Assembly (NCBI RefSeq): GCF_017355885.1
Contig: NZ_JAFEUU010000001.1
Coordinates: 372,001 to 436,000 of the forward strand
Source: Sabulicella rubraurantiaca
Lineage (GTDB): Bacteria > Pseudomonadota > Alphaproteobacteria > Acetobacterales > Acetobacteraceae
Direction: 5' to 3'
DNA length: 64,000 bases
The notes under the pieces were generated by a model, which saw only the letters and a list, made by a program, of their open reading frames with translations, searched no databases and was not told the DNA's origin. Made by a program: the position numbers and the translations under genes. Positions 16,360 through 25,063 of the stretch are shown one piece after another; position 1 is the first letter of the stretch, and each line of letters begins with the position of its first letter.

Positions 16360-17320
16360 CGCCACGCTGAGCGAGGCGGCCGGCGCGCCCGTCCGGGTGC
16401 TGTCGCGCACCTTGCTCTCCGGCGGTGCGATCCAGCAGAACTGGCTGCTGGAGGTAGAGCGCGACGGCACGCCTGAAGACTGGGTGCTGCGGACCGACAA
16501 CGCAGCTACCCTCGCGGTCTCGCTGACGCGGCCGGAAGAATTCGCGCTGCTGCGCGCCGCCCACGCAGCAGGGGCGCCGGTTCCCGAGCCGCTCTTCGAC
16601 GGCAAGCATGACGGCAAGCCGTTCTTCGTGATGCGCCGCGTTCGCGGCATCGCCAACCCGGTCGCGCTGGGCAAGCAAGTCGGCCCTGGCGGCGACGCCA
16701 CGCTGGTGCGCGAATGCGGAAGGGCGTTGCGGCGCATCCATGCGATCCAGCCGCCGCGCCCTGACCTCAGCTTCCTTGGCGAACCGCCAGCCGATCCGGC
16801 CCTTGCATTCGTCGCGGCGATGGAGAAGCGGCTGGACGAGGCAGGAACGCCGCGCCCTGTGCTGGAATGGGGCCTCGCAGCAATGCGCCGCCACGCCCCG
16901 CCGCCCCTGCCACCGGTGCTGCTGCATCGGGATTTCCGCAACGGCAACTTGATGGTGGAGCAGAGCCGCCTGACTGGCGTGCTCGACTGGGAATTCTGCA
17001 GCTGGGGCGACCGGCACGAGGATTTGGGCTGGTTCTGCGCACCATGCTGGCGCTTCGCGCACCGGCATCTGGAGGCGGGCGGGCTGGGGCCGCGTGAGGC
17101 CTTCCTCGAAGGCTATGGGCCGGGCGTGGACGCGGCGCGGCTGCCCTACTGGGAATTGGCGGCAACGATCCGCTGGGCTGTGATCGCCGCCGACCAGGGC
17201 GCACGCTTCCTGTCAGGCGTGGAGCGCTCGCTGGAACTGGCACTGACTGGGCATATCGTGCCCGCGCTGGAAATGGACATCCTCAGGCAAGTGGAGGGTC
17301 TTGATGCTGGAACGACCTGA
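16352..17320 (+). CDS. APH-family phosphotransferase (ACAD10/11 kinase-domain type)
   Basis: 322 residues of the aminoglycoside phosphotransferase / choline kinase fold. The catalytic loop is LLHRDFRNGNLMV (His-x-Asp) and the metal motif is LDWEFCSWGDRHEDLGW (DxE/DxD type). It overlaps the preceding dehydrogenase by 8 nt. In animals ACAD10/11 fuse exactly these two activities and phosphorylate 4-hydroxyacyl-CoA before elimination, so this kinase probably acts on a hydroxyacyl-CoA rather than an antibiotic. It is not evidence for drug resistance. Confidence 0.85.
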   Translation: MDDATLSEAAGAPVRVLSRTLLSGGAIQQNWLLEVERDGTPEDWVLRTDNAATLAVSLTRPEEFALLRAAHAAGAPVPEPLFDGKHDGKPFFVMRRVRGIANPVALGKQVGPGGDATLVRECGRALRRIHAIQPPRPDLSFLGEPPADPALAFVAAMEKRLDEAGTPRPVLEWGLAAMRRHAPPPLPPVLLHRDFRNGNLMVEQSRLTGVLDWEFCSWGDRHEDLGWFCAPCWRFAHRHLEAGGLGPREAFLEGYGPGVDAARLPYWELAATIRWAVIAADQGARFLSGVERSLELALTGHIVPALEMDILRQVEGLDAGTT

Positions 17321-17603
17321 TGCGGGCGAGTTGATCGAGGCGGCACGAGAAACGGTGCTCAACTCCCTGCTCGCAGCCCTACCGCGCGAGAAGCACTACG
17401 AGGCGCGGATGGTCGCCAATGCCCTGGCCATCGCCGGGCGCTCGTTGAATGCCACGGTGCCCGCGCACGACATCGCCCGCTTGGCCAACACTCTGCGCCA
17501 CAATGAGCCCGTGCCCGGCAGCGCCGCTTATGCCGAAACCCGCGCCGCGCTGGAGGAGATCGCCCGCGCGCGCTGCGCCGTCTCCGCCCCGAAGGCGCTC
17601 TGA
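17304..17603 (+). CDS. DUF6285 domain protein
   Basis: 99 residues from ATG 17304, overlapping the kinase gene by 17 nt. The sequence (ETVLNSLLAALPREKHYEARMVANALAI at the start and an Arg/Ala helix at the end) matches the short all-helical DUF6285 proteins that commonly follow acyl-CoA dehydrogenase/APH pairs in proteobacteria. No catalytic residues are obvious; a chaperone or regulatory subunit role for the pair is a guess from constant co-location. Confidence 0.78.
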   Translation: MLERPDAGELIEAARETVLNSLLAALPREKHYEARMVANALAIAGRSLNATVPAHDIARLANTLRHNEPVPGSAAYAETRAALEEIARARCAVSAPKAL

Positions 17604-17606
17604 GCC

Positions 17607-18725
17607 ATGGCGGGACCGCTCGCAGGACATCGCGTCATTGAGGTCGCAGGCATCGGCCCAGGCCCGTTCTGCGCCATGCTGCTGGCCGACATGGGCGCGG
17701 ATGTCATCCGCATCGACCGTCAGGATGGCCCGCCCGGTTCGCGCCAGGACATTTCGGGGCGCGGCCGCCGCTCGCTTGCGCTGGACCTGAAACGTCCCGA
17801 GGCGATCGAAGCCGTGCTGCGCCTCTGCGACGCCGCGGATGCGCTGATCGAGGGATTCCGCCCTGGTGTGATGGAGCGCCTCGGCTTGGGACCGGAAGTG
17901 GTACGGGGGCGCAACAAGCGCCTCATCTATGGCCGCATGACCGGTTGGGGTCAGGAGGGGCCCATGGCGAAGGAAGCCGGGCACGACATCAACTACATCT
18001 CCCTCACCGGGGCGCTGCACGCCATGGGCCGCGCGGGTGAGCCCCCTGCCCCGCCGCTCAACCTGGTCGGCGACTATGGCGGGGGCGGGATGCTGCTGGC
18101 CCTCGGCATCCTTGCGGCGCTGGTGGAACGCGGCCGGTCCGGCGAAGGCCAGGTGGTGGACGCGGCGATGGTGGATGGCGCGGCACTGCTGATGGCGCCG
18201 ATTTACGGAATGGCGGCGCGGGGGCGCTGGTCAGGCCGGGCGGGAAACATGCTCGACGGCGCCGCGCCCTTCTATGACAGCTATGCCTGCGCCTGCGGCG
18301 GCTTCGTCGCGGTAGGCCCGATCGAGCCCGCCTTCTTCAGCGAGATGCTGCACAGGATGAGCCTAAGCGAGGCAGAGTTCGAGGGCCGCATGGATCCGGC
18401 CAACTGGCACGCGCAGAAGCAGCGCCTTGCTGTGGCATTCCGCCAGAAGACGCGCGACGAATGGGCCGCGATCTTCGCCGGATCCGACGCCTGCGTGACG
18501 CCGATCCTGTCCATGACCGAAGCTCCTGCGCATCCACATCTGCGCGCGCGCGGAACCTTCACCGAGCAGGACGGGACGTTGCAGCCCGCCCCCGCCCCGC
18601 GCCTCAGCCGCACTCCGTCCTCCCTGTCCCGACCGCCATCCCTGCGCGGCGAGCATGGGCGGGAGGTCCTGGAGGAAGCCGGCTTCACGGCGACGGAGAT
18701 CGAATCCCTGTTGCGGAAAGGCTGA
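17607..18725 (+). CDS. CaiB/BaiF family III CoA-transferase
   Basis: 372 residues. Family III CoA-transferase / alpha-methylacyl-CoA racemase fold: N-terminal [30 protein letters not shown], the catalytic Asp region in [13 protein letters not shown], and [20 protein letters not shown]. The [18 protein letters not shown] segment is typical of alpha-methylacyl-CoA racemases, so racemisation of 2-methyl-branched acyl-CoA is the more likely activity. The start is 3 nt after the DUF6285 stop. It lies within the acyl-CoA run. Confidence 0.88.
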   Translation: MAGPLAGHRVIEVAGIGPGPFCAMLLADMGADVIRIDRQDGPPGSRQDISGRGRRSLALDLKRPEAIEAVLRLCDAADALIEGFRPGVMERLGLGPEVVRGRNKRLIYGRMTGWGQEGPMAKEAGHDINYISLTGALHAMGRAGEPPAPPLNLVGDYGGGGMLLALGILAALVERGRSGEGQVVDAAMVDGAALLMAPIYGMAARGRWSGRAGNMLDGAAPFYDSYACACGGFVAVGPIEPAFFSEMLHRMSLSEAEFEGRMDPANWHAQKQRLAVAFRQKTRDEWAAIFAGSDACVTPILSMTEAPAHPHLRARGTFTEQDGTLQPAPAPRLSRTPSSLSRPPSLRGEHGREVLEEAGFTATEIESLLRKG

Positions 18726-18765
18726 TCGCGGATAGGCTGCCCGGGAAACCAACGGGGAAGCATCC

Positions 18766-19923
18766 ATGGACACGGCCCTTCGGTCCGCGCGGCCGCGTGC
18801 CGTCCTGACGTCTGAGCACGAAGCATTCCGCGCCCAGTTCCGCCGCTTCGTCGAGCGCGAGATCGTGCCGCATCACCGTGACTGGGAACGCGCCGGCTGC
18901 GTCCCGCGCGAGGTGTGGCGCAAGGCCGGCGAGCAGGGCTTCCTTTGCCCCACCCTGCCGGAGGAGTACGGCGGTGCCGGCGCGGATTTCGGCTTCTCCG
19001 CCGTCGTGGTCGAGGAACTGGCGCGGGTGAATGCCTCGGGCGTCGCCTTCCAGCTTCATTCCGACATCGTTGTGCCTTACGTCCTCGCCTATGCGACGGA
19101 GGAGCGGAAGCGCGCTTGGCTGCCGCGCATGGCCTTCGGCGAGATGATCGGCGCCATCGCCATGACCGAGCCCGGCATGGGCAGCGACCTGAAGGCGGTG
19201 CGGGCCACGGCGCGGCGCGACGGCGACCACTACACCATCAATGGTTCCAAGACCTTCATCTCCAACGGGCAGAATGCGGGCCTCGTCATCGTGGTCTGCA
19301 AGACGGACCCTGAGGCGGGGCGCAAGGGCGTCTCCCTGATTGCGGTCGAGGAAGGGACACCCGGCTTCACCCGCGGCCGCAACCTGGAGAAGATCGGGCT
19401 GCATGCTCAGGACACGTCCGAGCTCTTCTTCGAGGATGTGCGCGTACCGGTCGCCAACCTGATCGGCGAGGAGAATGGCGGCTTCCGCCACCTCATGCAC
19501 CAGCTGCCGCAGGAAAGGCTGATCATCGCCATCCGCGCCGCCACCAACATGGAGGCGATGCTGGAGGAGACGATCGCCTACACCAAGTCTCGCCCCGTCT
19601 TCGGCCAGACCGTCTTCGACTTCCAGGTGCACCGCTTCAAGCTGGCGGAGGCCAAGGCCGAGATCGGCATGTTCCGCGTCTACCTGGATGACTGCCTCGC
19701 ACGTCACATGCAGGGCGAGTTGTCGGGCGAGGAAGCGGCTGCCGCCAAGCTGCTCGGTACCGAGATGCAGAACAAGTGGCTGGACGCCTTCCTGCAGATG
19801 CACGGTGGCTATGGCTACATGGCCGAGTACGCCATCGGCCGCGCCTGGACCGATGCCCGCGTCGGCCGGATCTATGGCGGCTCGAGCGAGGTGATGAAGG
19901 AGATCATCGCCCGCACACTCTGA
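18766..19923 (+). CDS. Acyl-CoA dehydrogenase
   Basis: 385 residues, standard acyl-CoA dehydrogenase size. Signatures are MTEPGMGSDLKAV (FAD/substrate), INGSKTFISNGQNAGLV, and the C-terminal HGGYGYMAEYAIGRAWTDARVGRIYGGSSEVMKEIIAR. The RIYGGSSEVMKEIIAR ending is typical of long- or branched-chain type members. The catalytic base is probably the Glu in LPQERLII. A 40-nt gap separates it from the CoA-transferase. Confidence 0.92.
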   Translation: MDTALRSARPRAVLTSEHEAFRAQFRRFVEREIVPHHRDWERAGCVPREVWRKAGEQGFLCPTLPEEYGGAGADFGFSAVVVEELARVNASGVAFQLHSDIVVPYVLAYATEERKRAWLPRMAFGEMIGAIAMTEPGMGSDLKAVRATARRDGDHYTINGSKTFISNGQNAGLVIVVCKTDPEAGRKGVSLIAVEEGTPGFTRGRNLEKIGLHAQDTSELFFEDVRVPVANLIGEENGGFRHLMHQLPQERLIIAIRAATNMEAMLEETIAYTKSRPVFGQTVFDFQVHRFKLAEAKAEIGMFRVYLDDCLARHMQGELSGEEAAAAKLLGTEMQNKWLDAFLQMHGGYGYMAEYAIGRAWTDARVGRIYGGSSEVMKEIIARTL

Positions 19924-19966
19924 AGCCCGACAAAAGGGCGAAACGAAGCTGGGAGGCTAAAAACGA

Positions 19967-20923
19967 ATGAAGCGTCGCGACATCCTTGCTGCTGGGGTTG
20001 CGGGTCTTGCCTTGCCCGCCATCGGACATGCGCAGTCCAACTTCCCCAACCGCCCGATCACGCTGCAGATCGCCTTTCCGCCGGGCGGCGCGACGGACGC
20101 ACAGATGCGCGCCTTCGCCGAGGCGGCGACGCGCGCCTTCGGCCAGCAGGTCATCATCGAGAACCGGCCGGGCGGTGGCGCCACCATTCCCGCGTTGAAC
20201 ATGCGGAACACGCGGCCCGACGGCTACACCGTTGCGCAGTTTCCGCTCCCTGCCATCCGCCTGCCCTTCATGCAGCGCATGGCCTTCAACCCGCGCACCG
20301 ACTTCACGCCAATCACCCACCTGACCGGCTACCTCTTTGCCACTTGCGTGCGCACGGAAAGCCCCTACCAAACATGGGCCGACCTCGTCGCCGATGCGCG
20401 GGCGAAGCCGGGTCAGTTGCGGATTGGCAACACGGGCGCGAATGGGACGCCGCACCTCACCATGATCGACCTCGCCGCAGCGGAACGGCTGGAGGTCGTC
20501 CATGTCCCCTTCCGCGGCGAGGCCGATGCCGTTCCCGCGCTGCTTGGCGGCCATATCGAGGCCTCGGCCACGGGTTCGGGCGTGGTGGAACTGGTCGAGC
20601 AGGGCAAGCTGCGCGTCCTGAACGTCTGGTCCTCCGAACGCTCCTGGCGCTGGCCCAACGTCCCGACGTTAAAGGAGCTCGGCTACAACATGGTCGTCAC
20701 ATCGCCCTATGGGCTTGTCGGCCCGCTGGGCATGGAACCGGACATCGTGCGCCGCCTCAACGAAGGCTTCCGCGCTGCCCTGCATGATCCCGCGCATGTC
20801 GCGGTGCTACGGCGCCTGGACATGCCGCTCGAATATCTCGGTCCGGAGGACTACGCCGCCTTCATCCAGCGCACCGCAAATGAGGAGGAAGCACGGGTCA
20901 CCCGCCTCGGGCTGCGCGGATGA
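19967..20923 (+). CDS. Bug-family (TctC) periplasmic solute receptor
   Basis: 318 residues; an extracytoplasmic binding protein of the tripartite tricarboxylate transporter family. The signal peptide (MKRRDILAAGVAGLALPAIGHAQ) has an RR start and may use Tat. The Bug signatures follow: FPNRPITLQIAFPPGGATDAQMR, IIENRPGGG, and a C-terminal tail typical of the family. GGGAGG lies 10 nt before the ATG. No TctA/TctB membrane genes are adjacent, as is usual for orphan Bug receptors. Its ligand may be an acid fed to the flanking acyl-CoA enzymes (inference). Confidence 0.9.
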   Translation: MKRRDILAAGVAGLALPAIGHAQSNFPNRPITLQIAFPPGGATDAQMRAFAEAATRAFGQQVIIENRPGGGATIPALNMRNTRPDGYTVAQFPLPAIRLPFMQRMAFNPRTDFTPITHLTGYLFATCVRTESPYQTWADLVADARAKPGQLRIGNTGANGTPHLTMIDLAAAERLEVVHVPFRGEADAVPALLGGHIEASATGSGVVELVEQGKLRVLNVWSSERSWRWPNVPTLKELGYNMVVTSPYGLVGPLGMEPDIVRRLNEGFRAALHDPAHVAVLRRLDMPLEYLGPEDYAAFIQRTANEEEARVTRLGLRG

Positions 20924-21798
20924 TGGTGCTGCGGGAGGACGCGCTGGCCGGGGCGCGCGTCCTCGTCACGGGCGGTGGGTCCGGATTGGGCCGCATGATG
21001 GCGGAGGCGCTGCTGCGATGCGGCGCCGAGATCGAGATCTGGGGACGCCGCCCCGGCCCGCTGGAGGAGACCGCCGCCGCGCTCGGTGCGGAGCGCGTGC
21101 GCTCGCAGGCCGTGGACATCCGCGATGCCGAGGCGGTGGAGGCTGCCATCGCCGCCAGCTTCGACGCTGGGAAGGGCCCCACCCATCTGATCAACAATGC
21201 GGCAGGCAATTTCATCTCCCGTACGGAGGACCTGTCGCCACGCGGCTTCCGCGCCGTGTCGGACATCGTCTTTGCGGGGAGCTTCAACGTCACCCATTCG
21301 CTGGGAAAGCGTTGGATCGCCGCCGGGACCGGTGGCGCGGTGGTCAGCATTTTGGTGACCTGGATCTGGACAGGGTCGCCCTTCGTCGTGCCCTCCGCCA
21401 TGAGCAAAGCCGGGATCGAGGCGATGACCAAGTCCCTGGCGCTGGAGTGGGGACGTCACGGCATCCGCCTGAACGGCATCGCGCCTGGGCTGATCCCGAC
21501 TGAGGGCATGCTGGCCCGCATTCGCCCTGGTGAAGCCGATCCGACGGGGAAGTGGTCCGTCCGCAACCCGATGCGCCGCGCCGGCACGCCGGAGGATATC
21601 GGCACTCTCGCTGCCTTCCTGCTGAGCGATGGCGCAGGCTGGATCACCGGCCACACCGTCGCGCTGGATGGCGGGCACTGGCTGGCCAACGGCGCCGGTA
21701 CCTACATGGACTATGCCGCTTGGGGCGACGCGGAATGGCAGGAAGCGCGCGACCGCATCCGCGCCACCAACGAGCGGGACAAGTCTAGCCGTAGGTGA
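20920..21798 (+). CDS. SDR, 2,4-dienoyl-CoA reductase-like
   Basis: 292 residues, coupled to the Bug gene by ATGA. Rossmann motif TGGGSGLG and NNAAGNFI. The usual Tyr-x-x-x-Lys is replaced by SAMSK (PSAMSKAGIEAMTKSLALEWGR), so the Tyr is missing. That loss and the NNAAGNF motif are characteristic of the 2,4-dienoyl-CoA reductase (DECR) branch of SDRs, which protonate differently. This supports a role in unsaturated acyl-CoA breakdown with the nearby dehydrogenases. The 3' end overlaps the convergent FAD gene by 14 nt. Confidence 0.82.
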   Translation: MMVLREDALAGARVLVTGGGSGLGRMMAEALLRCGAEIEIWGRRPGPLEETAAALGAERVRSQAVDIRDAEAVEAAIAASFDAGKGPTHLINNAAGNFISRTEDLSPRGFRAVSDIVFAGSFNVTHSLGKRWIAAGTGGAVVSILVTWIWTGSPFVVPSAMSKAGIEAMTKSLALEWGRHGIRLNGIAPGLIPTEGMLARIRPGEADPTGKWSVRNPMRRAGTPEDIGTLAAFLLSDGAGWITGHTVALDGGHWLANGAGTYMDYAAWGDAEWQEARDRIRATNERDKSSRR

Positions 21799-23425
21799 CG
21801 CTGTCATCCTGGGGCCGGCCGGAGGAGCGGACTGGCCCGCCCCCTGTCATTGCCAACGCCACCGCCTCCGCCACGCGGATGCCGTCCACCCCGGCAGAGA
21901 AGATGCCGCCCGCGTATCCTGCCCCCTCGCCTGCCGGGTAGAGGCCGGGCGTGTTCAGGCTCTGGCAATCCTCGCCGCGCGGGATGCGGAGGGGCGAGGA
22001 GGTGCGCGTCTCCACCCCCGTCATGACCGCATCGCCCATGGCAAAGCCGGGCAGGTCACGGTCGAAGGCGGCAAGGGCCTCGCGCATGGCGGCCACGGCG
22101 AAATCCGGCAGGCAGGGCGAAAGGTTGGTGGGCGTCACGCCGGGTTGGTAGGAGGGCGCGACCTCGCCGAGCGATGGGGAGGCGCGGCCTGCCAGGAAGT
22201 CGCCGACGCGCTGCGCCGGGGCGCGGTAGTCGCCGCCGCCCGCCTCGAAGGCCCGCTCCTCCCAATGGCGCTGGAACTCGATGCCGGCCAGCGGCCCGCC
22301 CGGATAATCCTCTGGATTGATGCCGACCACGATGCCTGCATTCGCATTGCGCTCGTCACGCTGATACTGGCTCATCCCGTTGGTGACGACGCGCCCTTCT
22401 TCGGAGGCCGCCGCGACCACGCGCCCGCCGGGGCACATGCAGAAGGAATACACGCCGCGTCCGTTGGAGGCGTGGTGGACCAGGCGGTAATCCGCGGCGC
22501 CCAGCAGCTTGTTGCCGGCATTCGGACCGAAGCGCCGCTGGTTGATCAAAGATTGAGGATGCTCGATCCGCACGCCCACAGAGAAGGGCTTGGCCTCCAT
22601 CTGCACGCCGCGTCCGTGCAGCATGGCGAATGTGTCGCGGGCCGAGTGGCCGATGGCGAGGATGACGTGGCGCGCCTCGAGCCGTTCCCCGTTCGAGAGG
22701 TGAAGGGCGTGGATGGCGCCTGTCTCCACGTCCGTCTCGATGTCATCCACGCGGTGACCGAAGCGATACTCGCCGCCCAGTTCTGTGATCTCGGCGCGGA
22801 TGCGCTCCACCATCTGCACCAGGCGGAACGTGCCGATATGCGGTTTGGAGATGAACAGGATCTCCTCCGGCGCCCCGGCCTTCACGAACTCGGCAAGGAG
22901 CTTGCGGCCGAAGAAGAAGGGGTCGCGGATCTGCGACCAGAGCTTGCCGTCGCTGAAGGTGCCGGCCCCGCCCTCACCGAACTGCACATTGCTCTCAGGG
23001 TTCAGGATCTGGCGGCGCCAGAGGCCCCATGTGTCCTTGGTCCGCTCCCGCACCGCCTTGCCGCGCTCCAGGATGATCGGGCGGAAGCCGGATTGGGCGA
23101 GGATGAGCGCGGCCATCAGCCCGCAAGGCCCCGTGCCCACCACGACTGGCCGTTCCGTCATTCCTTCCGGCGCGGTGGCGACGAAGCGATAGGTCATGTC
23201 CGGGCTGGGGCGCAGCCTTGGGTCACGCGTCAGCAGCGACGTCTCGTCCGGTACCTCGGCGTCGATCGTGTAGGCCAGCATGATGCGGCGTGGATTGCGC
23301 GCGTCGTAGCCACGGCGGAACACGGAATAGCGCAGCGGCACCGTGCCCAGGCGTTCGGCGACGGCGATGTCCAGCGCCTCGGGCGGATGGTCGAGGGGAA
23401 GGCGAAGTTCGGTGAGACGCAGCAT
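21785..23425 (-). CDS. FAD-dependent dehydrogenase of the COG2509 type
   Basis: 546 residues from ATG 23425 (MLRLTELRLPLDHPPEAL, the usual family N-terminus). An N-terminal RNA-binding-like region of ~120 residues precedes the Rossmann dinucleotide motif VVVGTGPCGLMAALIL. Further signatures are FGEGGAGTFSDGKLWS, AIGHSARDTFAM, CMCPGGRVVAAASE and YPAGEGAGYAGGI. The reaction is unknown; members are annotated only as uncharacterised FAD-dependent dehydrogenases. A GTG overlapping the upstream ligase stop (GTGA) would add about 11 residues. It lies in tandem after the ligase gene. Confidence 0.85.
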   Translation of the reverse strand: MLRLTELRLPLDHPPEALDIAVAERLGTVPLRYSVFRRGYDARNPRRIMLAYTIDAEVPDETSLLTRDPRLRPSPDMTYRFVATAPEGMTERPVVVGTGPCGLMAALILAQSGFRPIILERGKAVRERTKDTWGLWRRQILNPESNVQFGEGGAGTFSDGKLWSQIRDPFFFGRKLLAEFVKAGAPEEILFISKPHIGTFRLVQMVERIRAEITELGGEYRFGHRVDDIETDVETGAIHALHLSNGERLEARHVILAIGHSARDTFAMLHGRGVQMEAKPFSVGVRIEHPQSLINQRRFGPNAGNKLLGAADYRLVHHASNGRGVYSFCMCPGGRVVAAASEEGRVVTNGMSQYQRDERNANAGIVVGINPEDYPGGPLAGIEFQRHWEERAFEAGGGDYRAPAQRVGDFLAGRASPSLGEVAPSYQPGVTPTNLSPCLPDFAVAAMREALAAFDRDLPGFAMGDAVMTGVETRTSSPLRIPRGEDCQSLNTPGLYPAGEGAGYAGGIFSAGVDGIRVAEAVALAMTGGGPVRSSGRPQDDSVTYG

Positions 23426-23454
23426 GTCGGGGCGGAGTTCGTCCGCCCGTCGCC

Positions 23455-24960
23455 TCACGTCAAGAAGCGCTCCTTCAGGATGCGCCGGAGCAGCTTCCCG
23501 GCCTCGGAACGGGGCAGCTCTTCCACAAACTCCACGGCGCGCGGGACCTTCATCCGGCCCAGATGGGCGCGGCAATGGGCCAGGAGCGCGTCGGGCGAAG
23601 CGTGGGCCCGCGGCACCACCAGGGCCAGCGGCACCTCGCCCAGATCGGCATCCTTCACGCCGATCACCGCGCATTCCGAGACATCGGGGTGGCGCGACAG
23701 CACCGCCTCGATCTCAGCCGGGTAGATGTTGACCCCCCCGGAGAGGATCAGGTCCGCCCGCCGGTCAGAGAGGAACAGGTAGCCCTCCTCGTCCAAGGAG
23801 CCGAGATCGCCCAACGTCGCCCAGCCCCTGTCATTATAGGAAGCCTCGGTCTTGGCTGGGTCATTGTGGTAGGCGAAGCGGGCGCCGCCCTCGAACCACA
23901 CGCGGCCGACCTCGCCGGGCGGAAGCTCCTTCCCTTCCTCGTCGGTGATGTGCAGGCGGCCATAGACGGCGCGGCCGACGCTGCCCGGGCGCGCCATCCA
24001 CTCCTGGGGAGAGATCACCGTGGTGCCGATGCCTTCGCTGCCGGCGTAGTACTCCCAGAGAATCGGCCCCCACCACGCCATCATGGCGCGCTTCACTTCG
24101 ACCGGGCATGGCGCGGCGGCATGGATGGCGCAGCGATGCGAGGACAGGTCGTGCCGCTGCCGCACTTCCTCCGGCAGTGCGAGGAGGCGCGCGAACATGG
24201 TCGGCACCCACTGGCTGTGGGTCACGCGGAATCGCTCGATCATCGCGAGGCATGTCTCGGCATCGAACTTCCGCAGGATCACGGCGGTGCCGCCATGGTC
24301 CATGGCGCGCTGGAGGTAGCGGTTCGGCGCGGCGTGATAGAGCGGAGCAGGCGAGAGGTAGACCGTGTCCGCACCGAAGCCGTAGAGCCGCTTCCAGCTC
24401 ATGTCGAATTCGGGCTTGTCGCGCTCCTCCCAGGGAATGAGGGGACGGCGGATGCCCTTGGGCAACCCGGTGGTGCCGGAGGAATAGAGAAAGTCCCTCC
24501 CGAGCGGCCGGGGCGGCTCGGGCCAGGTCGCGGGCTGACCGGCAGAGAGCCATTCCAGAGGCGCGAAGCCGGGCAGCGTGCCTCCCGCTGCGTAGCGATG
24601 CGGAACGTCGTCCAGATCCAGCGCACCGGCGAGCGCCGCGAGCCCCGCATCCGCCACCAGCACCCGCGCGCCGGAATCGCGCAGCACGTGCGCCACCTCG
24701 TGCGGACGGAGATGGATGGAGAGCGGTGTGACCATCAACCCAGCCCGCCTTGCGCCATATCCCAGCACCAGGAAGTCCGGCGTATTGGGCAGGAGCATCG
24801 CGATGCCCTCGCCCGGCGAGAGGCCCAGCGACAGGAAGCCGTTGGCAGCACGGTTCGCCGCCTCGTCCAGGGCGCGGAAGGTCAAGGACTCGCCCGTTTC
24901 GGGAAAGATCGCACAGATCTTGTCGGGATCTTCCTTGGCGCGCGCGGCCAGCAGCGGCAT
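23455..24960 (-). CDS. AMP-forming acyl-CoA synthetase
   Basis: 501 residues; ANL-superfamily ligase that activates a carboxylic acid to acyl-CoA via acyl-AMP. The P-loop is YSSGTTGLPKG, with A5-type YYAGSEGIGTT, the adenosine-binding Asp in TLGDLG, hinge SDRRADLILSGGVNIYPAEIE, and catalytic Lys near the end (PRSEAGKLLRRIL). The start at 24960 is supported by an upstream GAGGAGAGG. The substrate is not deducible; the context suggests fatty or branched acids. It is divergent from the SDR at 25064. Confidence 0.9.
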   Translation of the reverse strand: MPLLAARAKEDPDKICAIFPETGESLTFRALDEAANRAANGFLSLGLSPGEGIAMLLPNTPDFLVLGYGARRAGLMVTPLSIHLRPHEVAHVLRDSGARVLVADAGLAALAGALDLDDVPHRYAAGGTLPGFAPLEWLSAGQPATWPEPPRPLGRDFLYSSGTTGLPKGIRRPLIPWEERDKPEFDMSWKRLYGFGADTVYLSPAPLYHAAPNRYLQRAMDHGGTAVILRKFDAETCLAMIERFRVTHSQWVPTMFARLLALPEEVRQRHDLSSHRCAIHAAAPCPVEVKRAMMAWWGPILWEYYAGSEGIGTTVISPQEWMARPGSVGRAVYGRLHITDEEGKELPPGEVGRVWFEGGARFAYHNDPAKTEASYNDRGWATLGDLGSLDEEGYLFLSDRRADLILSGGVNIYPAEIEAVLSRHPDVSECAVIGVKDADLGEVPLALVVPRAHASPDALLAHCRAHLGRMKVPRAVEFVEELPRSEAGKLLRRILKERFLT

Positions 24961-25063
24961 GGCGTTTCCTCTCCTCGCGGCATCCATGCTTCCGGCTGCC
25001 CCGGCTTGCGTCAACTGCGCGCGCATGATGCGCTGCCTTCGCATCCGCGAAGGAGGAAACAGG
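24961..25063. promoter_or_regulatory. Divergent promoter region, ligase / SDR
   Basis: 103 bp between divergent starts must hold both promoters. Good ribosome sites are visible on both sides (GAGGAGAGG for the ligase, AAGGAGG before ATG 25064). No clear operator was recognised. Confidence 0.4.

Noticed and set aside
14953-16947. Minus-strand open frame of 664 codons
   Set aside because: Lies antisense to the acyl-CoA dehydrogenase and kinase genes; typical long shadow in high-GC DNA.
16352-17320. Aminoglycoside resistance gene
   Set aside because: The APH fold is shared with ACAD10/11-type kinases, and the coupled acyl-CoA dehydrogenase and DUF6285 genes point to metabolism.
21629-23725. 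Plus-strand open frame of 698 codons
   Set aside because: Antisense to the COG2509 FAD gene and the ligase 3' end; its sequence is His/Arg/Gly-rich shadow translation and has no domains.
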